From Streptomyces sp. 846.5 (GTDB lineage Bacteria; Actinomycetota; Actinomycetes; Streptomycetales; Streptomycetaceae), in the NCBI RefSeq assembly GCF_004365705.1, contig NZ_SOBN01000002.1, positions 744,001 to 808,000 of the forward strand: a stretch of DNA of 64,000 nt. Reading direction: 5' to 3'. Both the position numbers and the translations under genes were made by a program. This document shows positions 1 to 8,156 of this stretch, one piece after another. The notes beneath the pieces were generated by a model. It had not been told where the DNA came from, did not search any database, and worked only from the letters and a program-made list of their open reading frames with translations. The stretch's first letter is position 1. Each line of letters starts with the position of its first letter.

Positions 1-1
1 C

Positions 2-760
2 CCCGCCCGCACCGAGACGGTGACCCTGGACCTGGGCAGGCCGACGTCCGGCGCGCCCACGTCGACGATGCCTTTGGAGCGCGGGATCGTGCAGCGTCAG
101 GACGGCCCCGGCGGCGCCTGGGTCACGGTGCCGGTCAGCTACAGCGGGACGGGATCGGCATCCGGGACCGCCGCCGACACGGCGACCTACCAGCTGGCCC
201 TGCCGGCCAGGTCCGGCGTGCAGGAGCACCTGCGGGTGACCCCGGTAGGCGTCGAGTCCGTCGACTTCGCGGTCAGACTCACCGGCGGCGGCTCGGCGCC
301 GGTCACCCGGTCGCAGACGCTCCCACTGGCGACCCCGACCGTGACCGGCACCGGCCCCGCCTCGGTGACCCACGGCACCACCTCGGCCGAGTTCGACTTC
401 ACGCTGAGCAATGCCACGGCGGCGGACTACAGCGCGGTGGGCCTGTATCTCAACGCCGGTGGATCCTCGGCCAACTGCAACTTCGCCCCGTTCGCCACCG
501 CCCAGTGGTGGGACGGCACCGGATGGCGCAGCATCTCGCTCAGCACGGGCTGGCCGAGTCTCAAAACGGTCAGCCTCGGCGCAGGGCAGACAGTGACGGT
601 GCGGACCCGGCTGATCGTGCCCGCGACCCTCGCCTCCTGCCTCAAGCGCGGAGATGTGTCCATGATTGCCGCCACTGGCGGCCTCGCCGAGAACGGAGGC
701 AGCACTGCAGCGCCGCAAATCAGCGTGCGGGGCGACGCACCGTTCTTCAGCATCGGCTGA
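2..760 (+). CDS. C-terminal part of a probable secreted protein, function unknown
   Basis: The frame is open to the left edge of the window, so the gene starts outside it; a GTG at 20 is available but would leave a protein with no export signal. The visible 252 residues are rich in Thr, Ser, Gly and Val and read like consecutive beta-sandwich modules of an exported protein (segments such as VTVPVSYSG and SAEFDFTLSNATAADYS). Two cysteines (in SANCNF and LASCLK) could form a disulfide. It ends FFSIG and is followed by a strong hairpin at 810-845. I do not recognise the family and assign no function. The next gene, a secreted GH3 enzyme on the same strand, has its own operator, so the two need not be co-transcribed. 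Confidence 0.7.
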   Translation, partial: PARTETVTLDLGRPTSGAPTSTMPLERGIVQRQDGPGGAWVTVPVSYSGTGSASGTAADTATYQLALPARSGVQEHLRVTPVGVESVDFAVRLTGGGSAPVTRSQTLPLATPTVTGTGPASVTHGTTSAEFDFTLSNATAADYSAVGLYLNAGGSSANCNFAPFATAQWWDGTGWRSISLSTGWPSLKTVSLGAGQTVTVRTRLIVPATLASCLKRGDVSMIAATGGLAENGGSTAAPQISVRGDAPFFSIG

Positions 761-809
761 CACCCAGTCGGCGCAGACAGCACAGCGGTACGGCGGTACA
801 GCTGTGCGG

Positions 810-845
810 CGGTACCCCGGGCCCGGGATGGGGCCCGGGGTACCG
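810..845 (+). terminator. Hairpin terminator after the first gene
   Basis: A perfect 15-bp inverted repeat (left arm 810-824, right arm 831-845, loop GGGATG) built on GGTACCCCGGGCCC lies 50 bp after the stop codon. There is no T tract, as usual for high-GC actinobacteria. It separates this gene from the GH3 gene downstream. Confidence 0.65.
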
Positions 846-899
846 GAACCTGCCCGCGCACCTTGACGCGTCCAGGGCATGAGTGTTCACTTCCTGGCT

Positions 900-913
900 A
901 GAGAGCGCTCTCT
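900..913. promoter_or_regulatory. CebR-like LacI-family operator upstream of the GH3 gene
   Basis: The 14-bp perfect palindrome AGAGAGCGCTCTCT shares its GAGCGCTC core with the established actinobacterial CebR/CelR operator TGGGAGCGCTCCCA, which controls cellulose and beta-glucoside genes. It lies 115 bp upstream of a beta-glucosidase start codon, the expected kind of target. Which repressor binds it is unknown; the two LacI genes at 8136 and 10242 are candidates by proximity only. Confidence 0.6.
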
Positions 914-946
914 GACACCTTGTCAGCGGACTTCCACCGTCGCGGA

Positions 947-991
947 CCTTGGTTCGCCATGCCTTGGTTCGCCATGCCTTGGTTCGCCATG
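947..991. repeat. Three tandem copies of a 15-bp unit
   Basis: The unit CCTTGGTTCGCCATG occurs at 947-961, 962-976 and 977-991 without any spacer or mismatch. The array sits in the 5' leader of the GH3 gene, between the palindrome at 900 and the start at 1028. Its function is unknown; it could alter promoter-to-start spacing or be a slippage product. Confidence 0.9.
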
Positions 992-1027
992 CCCTTGCTT
1001 CCCCATCCCACCCCGTGAGGAAGATTC

Positions 1028-4000
1028 ATGTACGCCAGTCAACGGGTCAGACCCCGCTCCGCCCGAACGCTCCGCTCCGCGTGGGCCGTCCCCCTCGCCG
1101 TCCTGGCTCTGGTCGCCTCGCTGTTCGGTTCCGCCGGGCCGGCCCGTGCCGCGGCCTCGCTGCTGTCGCAGGGCAAACCGGCCACCGCCTCGTCCGTCGA
1201 GAACGCCGGGACCCCCGCATCCGCGGCGGTCGACGGCAACACCGGCACCCGCTGGTCCAGCGCCTTCGCGGACCCCCAGTGGCTCCAGGTCGACCTGGGC
1301 GCGAACGCGACGGTCACCCAGGTCGTCCTGCAGTGGGAGGCGGCCTACGCGACCGCCTTCCAGATCCAGGTGTCCACCGACGGCACCACCTGGTCCCCGA
1401 TCTACACCACGACCACCGGCACCGGCGGGACGCAAAGCCTCACCGTCTCCGGGACCGGCCGCTACGTCCGCATGTACGGCACCGCCAGAGCCACCGGATA
1501 CGGCTACTCCCTCTGGGAGTTCCAGGTCTACGGCTCCCTGACCGGCGGTGGCGGGGCGACCTGCGGCACCACCAACGCGGCGCTCAACCAGCCGGCCACC
1601 GCCTCCTCCACGGAGAACGCCGGCACCCCGGCGGCCGCCGCGGTCGACGGCAACACCGGCACCCGATGGTCCAGCGCGGCCGCCGATCCCCAGTGGCTCC
1701 AGGTCGACCTGGGCTCAAGCGTGCCGGTCTGCCAGGTCGTCCTGAACTGGGAGACGGCCTACGCGACCGCCTTCCAGATCCAGGTGTCCACCGACGGCAC
1801 CGCCTGGTCCCCGGTCTACTCCACCACCACCGGTACCGGCGGGACGCAAACCCTCGCCGTCTCCGGCGCCGGCCGCTACATCCGCATGTACGGCACCGCC
1901 AGAGCCACCGGATACGGCTACTCCCTCTGGGAGTTCCAGGTCTTCACCGGCGGCAGCGGCACGGGCGGCGGCACCGGCGGCTGCGGAACGACCAACGCCG
2001 CGGTCGACCACCCGGCCACTGCCTCCTCGGTCCAGGACAACAACCCGGGGTACTCCGCCGCCCTCGCCGTGGACGGCAGCACGGTGACCCGCTGGGGCAG
2101 CGCCTACGCGGACCCGCAGTGGCTGCAGGTCGACCTCGGCGCCGCCCTGCCGGTCTGCCAGGTGGTGCTGAAATGGGAGAACGCCTATGCCAGCGCCTTC
2201 CAGATCCAGCTGTCCAACGACGGCACCACCTGGACCCCGATCTACTCCACCACCACCGGCACCGGCGGGAACCAGACCGTGAACGCCTCCGGCACCGGCC
2301 GTTACATCCGCATGTACGGAACCGGGCGCGCCACCGGATACGGCTACGCCCTCTGGGAGTTCGAGGTCTACACCGTCGGCGGCGTGACCGCGACCATCCC
2401 GCCCCCCGCGCCGAAACCGGCTCCGGGCAGCTGCCCCTGGATCAACTCCACCGCGGCGACCAGCACCCGCGTCGCCCAGCTGATGGGACAGATGACGCTG
2501 GCCCAGAAGGTCGCCATGCTGCACGGCACCAACTCGCCCGACTACATCGGCAAGGTCGTCGGCGACCCTTCGCTCTGCATCCCCGACCTGACCATGCAGG
2601 ACGGCCCGGCCGGAGTCGGCGACGGCCTCGGCGGAGTCACCCAGATGCCCTCAGGACTGGTCTCGGCCGCGACCTTCGACCCCTCCTACGAGCAGCAGTA
2701 CGGCTCCGCCATCGGCCAGGAGTTCGCCGCCAAGGGCGTGGACGTCGCCCTCGGCCCGACCGTCAACATGGTCCGCGACCCGCGCTGGGGCCGCTCCTTC
2801 GAGACCTTCGGCGAGGACCCCTACCTGTCCGGGCAGATGGGCGCGGCCGACGTCCAGGGCATCCAGAGCCAGGGCGTGATGGCCATGGTCAAGCACGCGG
2901 CGGCGTACAACATCGAGCAGCCGGCCGGCACCATCGTGGTCGACCCCCGGACGCTGCAGGAGGTCTACCTGCCGGCGTTCCAGACCGCCATCAAGCAGGG
3001 CGGCGCGGCGTCGGTGATGTGCGCCTACAGCAACGTCAACAACGTCCCCTCCTGCCAGAACCCGTCCATCCTCAACCAGGGGCTCTACCATCAGGCCGGC
3101 TTCACCGGCTTCGTCGCCTCGGACTGGGGCGGCGCCCACTCCACCGTCGAGTCGGCCAACTCCGGGATGACCGTGGAGATGCCCGGCGGCTACTACTACG
3201 CCGACTTCCTGGTCCAGGCGGTCCAGGCGGGCACGGTCAGCCAGGCCACCGTGGACACCATGGTCTCCCGGATGCTCACCCAGATGTTCCGCTTCGGCCT
3301 GTTCGACAAGGCCCCGTCCGGCAGCACCACGGCCATCGTCACCAGCCATGCGCACGCGCTGGTCGCCCTGCAGGGGGTCGAGGAGGGCACCGTCCTGCTG
3401 AAGAACAACGGCGCCCTGCCGCTGAACACCGCCGGCCTCGCCTCGGTCGCGGTGATCGGCCAGGACGCCGGCCCGGCCGCGCAGACCATCGGCGGCGGCA
3501 GCGGGACCGTCACCAGCCCGGGCACCTACACCCCGATCATCGGCATCCAGGACCGGCTGGCCGGAACCGGCACCACGGTCACCTACAACGACGGGACCGA
3601 CCAGACCGCAGCCGCGGCCCTGGCGAAGTCCTCCTCCGTCGCGGTGGTCTTCGCCAGCGACAACTACGGGCACGAGGAGGCCGACAACACCTCGCTGAAC
3701 CTGCCGAACAACCAGGACGCGCTGATCGCCGCGGTCGCCGCGGCCAATCCGCGCACCATCGTGGTGCTCAACAACAACTCCGCCGTCCTGATGCCGTGGC
3801 TGAACCAGGTCGCGGGCGTCTTCGAGGGCTTCTACGACGGTCAGGAGTGGGGCCAGGGCATCGCCGCGCTGCTGTTCGGCGACGCCAACCCGTCCGGCCA
3901 CCTGCCGGTGACCTTCCCGACCTCGCTGTCCGCGGTGCCCGCGAACACGACCGCCCAGTGGCCGGGCGTCAACGGCTCGGTCCAGTATTCCGAGGGCCTG

Positions 4001-4448
4001 GACATCGGCTACCGCTGGTACGACGCCAACAACGTCGCCCCACTGTTCCCCTTCGGCTACGGCCTGTCCTACACCTCCTTCTCCTACAGCAACCTGAACG
4101 TGAGCGCGCTCACCAACGGCCAGGCCACGGTCACCGCGACGGTCACCAACACCGGCAGCCGGGCCGGGGCCGACGTGGCGCAGCTCTACGTGTCCGATCC
4201 CGCCGCGGCGGGCGAGCCGCCGCACCAGCTGAAGGGATTCCAGGCGGATCAGCCTGAACCCCGGCGCCTCCGGCACCGTCACCTTCACCGTCACCGCCCA
4301 CGACCTGGCGTCCTGGAGCACCTCCTCCAGCAGCTGGACCGCGGCAGCCGGGAGCCACCAGCTCCTGGTCGGCGACTCCTCCCGCAACCTGCCGTTGAGC
4401 GGCAGCCTCACCCTGAGCACGGCCCTCACCGCGAACACGGCGCCCTGA
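1028..4448 (+). CDS. Secreted GH3 beta-glucosidase with three N-terminal F5/8C (CBM32-like) domains; frameshift near 4248
   Basis: Probable exported beta-glucosidase or related GH3 hydrolase acting on plant polysaccharide fragments. The start is supported by GAGGAAG just upstream. Residues 1-41 form a signal peptide ending PARA; three discoidin-like domains follow at about 45-168, 181-308 and 321-448, each with WLQVDLG and RMYGT motifs. The GH3 catalytic domain begins near 465; the nucleophile is D699 in the SDWGG motif. The GH3 C-domain and a fibronectin III-like tail follow. Up to GFQ (4243) the frame is normal. One extra base at about 4248 then throws it out, while the next frame reads the expected tail (LNPGASGTVTFTV) and stops at 4448. 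Without correction the frame runs on to 4516, through the terminator hairpin. The corrected length is 1139 residues. This is either a sequencing error or a real lesion in the last domain. Confidence 0.85.
1160..2370 (+). repeat. Triplicated F5/8C domain-coding repeat
   Basis: Three tandem copies of about 410 bp encode the discoidin-like domains of the GH3 enzyme. Copies one and two are nearly identical over long stretches (for example around 1340-1400 and 1760-1820), while copy three is more diverged. This suggests a recent duplication on top of an older one. The repeats could recombine and change the number of binding domains. Confidence 0.8.
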
Positions 4449-4463
4449 CCGGCCCTGCGCACC

Positions 4464-4511
4464 ACGGGACCACCTGCGCCGCGCTCCGAGCTGCGGCGCA
4501 GGTGGTCCCGT
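4464..4511 (+). terminator. Strong terminator after the GH3 gene
   Basis: The arms at 4464-4482 and 4493-4511 pair over 19 bp without mismatch, with a 10-base loop GCTCCGAGCT. The hairpin begins 16 bp after the corrected GH3 stop at 4448. The uncorrected frame would read straight through it, which supports the corrected reading. Confidence 0.8.
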
Positions 4512-4640
4512 CTTAGCGTGGATAGGCGCCGATCGCAGCGGATGACCGGACCAGGGGCAGCAGTGGCAGAGATCCGTCGGTCCCCCCGCACGTGACGGTC
4601 GGCGTCCCGTCCGCAGCAGTCATCGAAGGCGCTGATCACC

Positions 4641-5603
4641 GTGGTGCTGGCCCGTACGCTCGTGGAACTGCCGCTGATCCGGCCGATGCTCGCCACCGCG
4701 AGCACACGGCTTCCCGCCGACCCGGAGGAATGGGCGGTGGAGGTGAAGTGGGACGGCGTGCGGATCACCGCCTACCTCGGCGGCGGCGCGGGGCTGCGGC
4801 TGTTCACCCGCAACGCCAACCAGGCCACCGAGCGGTACCCCGAGGCCGCCGAGCTGCTGGAGCTGCTGCCGGCCGGGACCGACGCGGTCTTCGACGGCGA
4901 GATCATCGCCACCGGCCCCGACGGCCGCCCCTCCTTCGGCCGCCTGCAGGAACGGATGTCGCTGCGCCGCCCCGCGGCGATCCGCACCGGCGCGCGGACC
5001 TTCCCGGTTACGCTGGTGCTGTTCGACGTGCTCTGGCTGGACGGGCGCTCCCTGGTGGAGACCGCCTACCGCGGCCGGCGCGAGGTGCTGGAGTCGCTGC
5101 CGCTGGCCGGGCACCGCGTCGTCGTCCCGCCGACCTGGCCCGGCAGCGAGGCCGACGCGGCGCTGGAGTGGACCGCGCAGCAGGGCCTGGAGGGCGTGGT
5201 CGTCAAACGCCTGGCCTCGACCTACCAGCCCGGCGTCCGCTCCGAGGACTGGGTGAAGCTCAAGCACACCAAGTCCCTGGACATCACCATCGGCGGCTGG
5301 ATCCCGGTCGGCACCACGGTCAAGGCGCTGCTGGTCGGCGTCCGGGACGGCGCCGACCTGCGCTACGTCGGCCGGGTGGGCGCCGGGTTCTCCGACGCCG
5401 AGGGCAAGGCCCTGGCCGGGCTGCTCGGCAGCCTCGGCGCCGACCGCTCCCCCTTCACCGCCGGCCCCGCCCTCCCACGAACCGAACCGGTCCGCTTCGT
5501 ACGCCCCGACCTCACCGGCGAGGTCGACTACCTCGACGTCACCGACGCCGGAGTCCTCGGCCACCCGGTCTGGCGCGGCCTCCGCGGCCCCCACGGCGAC
5601 TGA
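4641..5603 (+). CDS. ATP-dependent DNA ligase (LigC-like, adenylation and OB domains)
   Basis: Joins nicked DNA using ATP, probably in a repair role beside the essential NAD-dependent ligase. The 320-residue product has the minimal two-domain layout. Motif I, EVKWDGVR, carries the adenylated lysine K36; FDGEII is motif III, EGVVVKR motif IV and WVKLKHT motif V. The OB-fold domain fills roughly residues 210-320. A GTG at 4641 is preceded by GAAGG; an alternative GTG at 4662 would give an N terminus MELPLIRPML that also fits the family. No polymerase (LigD-Pol) or nuclease domain is fused and no ku gene is adjacent, so a direct part in end joining cannot be read from context. Confidence 0.9.
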   Translation: MVLARTLVELPLIRPMLATASTRLPADPEEWAVEVKWDGVRITAYLGGGAGLRLFTRNANQATERYPEAAELLELLPAGTDAVFDGEIIATGPDGRPSFGRLQERMSLRRPAAIRTGARTFPVTLVLFDVLWLDGRSLVETAYRGRREVLESLPLAGHRVVVPPTWPGSEADAALEWTAQQGLEGVVVKRLASTYQPGVRSEDWVKLKHTKSLDITIGGWIPVGTTVKALLVGVRDGADLRYVGRVGAGFSDAEGKALAGLLGSLGADRSPFTAGPALPRTEPVRFVRPDLTGEVDYLDVTDAGVLGHPVWRGLRGPHGD

Positions 5604-5682
5604 GCGGCGTCTGCGACCGAGGTTCCGCCGATGACTTTCGGGTGGCTGTACCGTCTACCCCGTCGACGAAGGGAGCACACCC

Positions 5683-6288
5683 GTGCGCAAGATCATCGTT
5701 TGCACGTTCCTGACCCTCGACGGCGTCATGCAGGCCCCGGGCGGCCCGGACGAGGACGCCGGGAGCGGGTTCCAGCACGGCGGCTGGCAGAAACCGGTGT
5801 CCGACGACGAGGTCGGCACGGCCATCCTCGGTTGGTACGAGCACTCCGACGCCATGCTGCTCGGCCGCAGGACGTACGACATCTTCGCGTCCTACTGGCC
5901 GACCGCCGATCCCGGCAACCCGTTCACCGAGCGGATGAACGGCATGCACAAGTACGTGGCGTCGCGGACCCTGGCGTCCGTCGAGTGGCAGAACTCCACG
6001 CTGCTGGAGGGCGACACCGTCGATGCGGTCCGCAGGCTGAAGGCGTCCGACGGCGGCGACATCAACGTCGTCGGCAGCGGCGACCTGGCCCAGACCCTCA
6101 TGCACCACGGACTGGTCGACGAGTACCGGCTGACCATCCACCCGGTGATCATCGGCACCGGCAAGCGGCTGTTCGCCGACGGAGCGATCCCCACCGCACT
6201 GGAGCCGGTCAGCGTCTCGACGACGAAGAGCGGCACCGTCGTCGGCGTCTACCGGTCGAACGGCAAGCCCGGCTACGACAGTTACTAG
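5683..6288 (+). CDS. Dihydrofolate reductase-like (RibD C-terminal domain) protein
   Basis: A 201-residue protein of the RibD_C/DHFR-like family, cytoplasmic, probably an NAD(P)H-dependent reductase of unknown substrate. The N-terminal strand (KIIVCTFLTLDGVMQ), the LLGRRTYDIF segment, the NVVGSGDLAQTL nucleotide-binding turn and the DEYRLTIHPVIIGTGKRLF strand are all characteristic. The GTG start at 5683 has GAAGGGA about 8 bases upstream. Stand-alone members are common in Streptomyces and few have a defined substrate, so no pathway is assigned. It lies alone between the ligase and the XRE gene. Confidence 0.88.
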   Translation: MRKIIVCTFLTLDGVMQAPGGPDEDAGSGFQHGGWQKPVSDDEVGTAILGWYEHSDAMLLGRRTYDIFASYWPTADPGNPFTERMNGMHKYVASRTLASVEWQNSTLLEGDTVDAVRRLKASDGGDINVVGSGDLAQTLMHHGLVDEYRLTIHPVIIGTGKRLFADGAIPTALEPVSVSTTKSGTVVGVYRSNGKPGYDSY

Positions 6289-6355
6289 CTGTGGGGCGGA
6301 CCACCGAGGGGCGCGGCGGGCCGCCCGGACCTGGCCGCGCCTCCGTCGGCGGCGT

Positions 6356-6631
6356 TCAGGCCGACAGGGCCGGGCCCTCGGCGGCGGCGTCCATGGCGCA
6401 GGCGGCGGCCAGGTCGTCCAGGGACAGGTTCAGCGCCCAGGCGAGGGCCGCCACGGTGAAGAAGGCGGGGGTCGGGGCCCGGCCCGTCTCGATCTTTCGC
6501 AGGGTCTCGGCGGAGAGTCCGGCCGCCGCCGCCACGTCCACCATGCTGCGGTCGCCGCGGGCCTGACGGAGCAGCGCGCCGAAGCGCTCGCCGCGTTGCC
6601 GTTCTTCGGGGGTCAAGGGAGTTCGCACCAT
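6356..6631 (-). CDS. XRE-family helix-turn-helix regulator
   Basis: A small DNA-binding protein of 91 residues when started at the ATG ending at 6631. The HTH occupies about residues 17-70 (LRQARGDRSMVDVAAAAGLS, then TLRKIETGRAPTP). The promoter palindrome at 6639-6660 ends only seven bases before this ATG, with TAGTAT placed like a -10 box, so the mRNA may be leaderless. An earlier in-frame start at 6670 would put the palindrome inside the coding sequence and is less likely. It is divergent from map, and the shared palindrome suggests it represses itself and perhaps map. Confidence 0.85.
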   Translation of the reverse strand: MVRTPLTPEERQRGERFGALLRQARGDRSMVDVAAAAGLSAETLRKIETGRAPTPAFFTVAALAWALNLSLDDLAAACAMDAAAEGPALSA

Positions 6632-6638
6632 AGCCGTG

Positions 6639-6660
6639 ATACTAATACCGGTATAAGTAT
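6639..6660. promoter_or_regulatory. 22-bp palindromic operator/promoter between the XRE and map genes
   Basis: Ten of eleven base pairs are symmetric around a central CCGG (core TACCGGTA, outer arms ATACT and AGTAT). It is an AT-rich island in GC-rich DNA. On the plus strand it contains TATAAG, a plausible -10 for map; on the minus strand TAGTAT serves the XRE gene. It is a likely binding site for the XRE protein. Confidence 0.7.
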
Positions 6661-6705
6661 TGGACATCACCGCATCGCCGCATCACAGGCAGGAGCACCC
6701 GATCC

Positions 6706-7473
6706 ATGGTGGAGATCAAGACCGACACGGCGCTGGAGACCATGCGCGAAGCCGGACGCGTCGTGGCCAACACGCTCGCGGCCGTACGCGGGACGGCAGC
6801 CGTGGGCGTCCGTCTGCGCGAGCTCGACGAGGCCGCCCGCGCCGTGCTGGCCGCAGCCGGGGCGCGCTCGCCGTTCCTGGGCTACCGGCCGCCCTTCGCC
6901 CCCACCCCCTTCCCCGCCGTGATCTGCACCTCCGTCAACGACGCCGTCGACCACGGCATCCCGGACGACTACCGGCTCCGTGACGGCGACCTGGTCAGCA
7001 TCGACTGCGGGGCCGAACTCGACGGCTGGACCGGCGACGCCGCCGTCAGCTTCACCGTCGGCACGCCGCGCCCCGCCGACCTGGAACTCATCGCGGCCAC
7101 CCAGCAGGCCCTGGACGCAGGCATCGCCGCGGCCACCGTCGGCCACCGCATCGGCGACATCTCCCACGCCATCAGCACCGTCGCCCGCAGGGCGCGCTGC
7201 GGCATGCCGACCGACTTCGGCGGCCACGGCATCGGCCGCCGGATGCACGAGGACCCGCACGTCCCCAACCACGGACGCCCCGGCCGCGGCTACCCGCTGC
7301 GCCACGGCCTCACCATCGCCATCGAACCCATGCTCATGGCCGGCGGACGCAACGCCCACCGCACCGACCCCGACGGCTGGACCCTGCGCACCGTCGACGG
7401 CAGCCGGGCCGCCCACATCGAGCACACCATCGCCGTCACCGAGGACGGCCCCCGCATCCTCACCCTGCCCTGA
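6706..7473 (+). CDS. map: Type I methionine aminopeptidase
   Basis: Removes the initiator methionine from nascent proteins in the cytoplasm. The 255-residue pita-bread fold has the five metal ligands in the expected places: the two aspartates in SIDCG and TGDAA, His in GGHGIG, Glu in AIEPM and Glu in HIEHTI. The substrate-side His is in VDHGIP. The start has CAGGAG upstream. There is no N-terminal zinc-finger or SH3-binding extension, so it is the short bacterial form. It is probably one of several map paralogues, because the usual essential copy sits in the ribosomal protein operon. Divergence from an XRE gene suggests regulated expression. Confidence 0.93.
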   Translation: MVEIKTDTALETMREAGRVVANTLAAVRGTAAVGVRLRELDEAARAVLAAAGARSPFLGYRPPFAPTPFPAVICTSVNDAVDHGIPDDYRLRDGDLVSIDCGAELDGWTGDAAVSFTVGTPRPADLELIAATQQALDAGIAAATVGHRIGDISHAISTVARRARCGMPTDFGGHGIGRRMHEDPHVPNHGRPGRGYPLRHGLTIAIEPMLMAGGRNAHRTDPDGWTLRTVDGSRAAHIEHTIAVTEDGPRILTLP

Positions 7474-7481
7474 TCGCCCAT

Positions 7482-7508
7482 CATTTGCCTACATACATTA
7501 GGCAAATG
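7482..7508. promoter_or_regulatory. Palindromic operator upstream of the TetR gene
   Basis: Perfect 9-bp arms, CATTTGCCT (7482-7490) and AGGCAAATG (7500-7508), flank a 9-base AT-rich centre. It lies 33 bp upstream of the TetR start in an otherwise GC-rich gap. Size and symmetry fit an autoregulatory TetR operator. Confidence 0.7.
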
Positions 7509-7541
7509 TAAGGTCCGTACAGGCAAAACGGGAGGCAGGCC

Positions 7542-8111
7542 ATGGCACGTGCAGGGCTGACTGCGGAGCGTCTCATCGAGGCGGGGGCGGAGCTGGCCGA
7601 CGAGGTCGGCTTCGACCAGGCCACCCTCTCGGCACTGGCCAGGCGGTTCGACGTCAAGGTCGCCAGTCTGTACTCGCACCTGAAGAACTCCCAGGACCTC
7701 AGGACCGGGATCGCCCTGCTCGCCCTGGAGGAACTCGCCGACCGGGCCGCCGACGCCCTGGCCGGCCGGGCCGGCAAGGACGCCCTGACCGCCCTCGCGA
7801 ACACCTACCGCGACTACGCCCGCGAGCACCCCGGCCGCTACGCCGCAGCCCAGTTCAGGCTCGACCCGCAGGCGGCCGCCACCGGCGCCGGTCCCCGGCA
7901 CTCCCAGCTGACCCGGGCGGTGCTGCGCGGCTACGCCCTGGCCGAGCCCGACCAGACCCACGCCGTACGGCTGCTGGGCAGCGTCATCCACGGCTATGTG
8001 GCCCTGGAGGCGGCGGGCGGGTTCAGCCACAGCGCCCCGGACAGCCAGGAGAGCTGGTCGCGGGCCCTGGACGCGATGGACTCCCTGCTGCGGAACTGGC
8101 CCGCGTCCTGA
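7542..8111 (+). CDS. TetR-family regulator with WHG (TetR_C_33) domain
   Basis: A 189-residue one-component repressor. The N-terminal HTH covers about residues 8-50 (DQATLSALARRFDVKVASLYSHLKNSQDLRTG). The C-terminal ligand/dimer domain ends VRLLGSVIHGYVALEAAGGFSH, typical of the WHG subtype. The start has GGGAGG about 6 bases upstream. The upstream palindrome at 7482-7508 suggests autoregulation. No obvious target is adjacent: map is upstream on the same strand and the next gene converges. The ligand is unknown. Confidence 0.9.
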   Translation: MARAGLTAERLIEAGAELADEVGFDQATLSALARRFDVKVASLYSHLKNSQDLRTGIALLALEELADRAADALAGRAGKDALTALANTYRDYAREHPGRYAAAQFRLDPQAAATGAGPRHSQLTRAVLRGYALAEPDQTHAVRLLGSVIHGYVALEAAGGFSHSAPDSQESWSRALDAMDSLLRNWPAS

Positions 8112-8122
8112 CCACGCGCCCC

Positions 8123-8156
8123 GTCCCGGCCGACGTCACTGCGCCGGGGCCGGGAC
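8123..8156. terminator. Hairpin between the convergent TetR and LacI genes
   Basis: The arms GTCCCGGCC (8123-8131) and GGCCGGGAC (8148-8156) pair perfectly around a 16-base loop. The hairpin overlaps the 3' end of the LacI gene and follows the TetR stop, so it could end transcription from both sides. Confidence 0.45.

Noticed and set aside
947..991. Possible CRISPR array
   Set aside because: The three 15-bp units are contiguous with no spacers, and no cas genes are present.
949..4257. Very long open frame overlapping the GH3 gene in another frame
   Set aside because: Its translation is almost entirely Arg, Pro, Gly and His, the typical shadow of GC-rich coding sequence; the GH3 frame has all family motifs.
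6356..7473. XRE-Map pair as a toxin-antitoxin system
   Set aside because: The aminopeptidase is full length with all metal ligands and the genes are divergent, not an overlapping operon.
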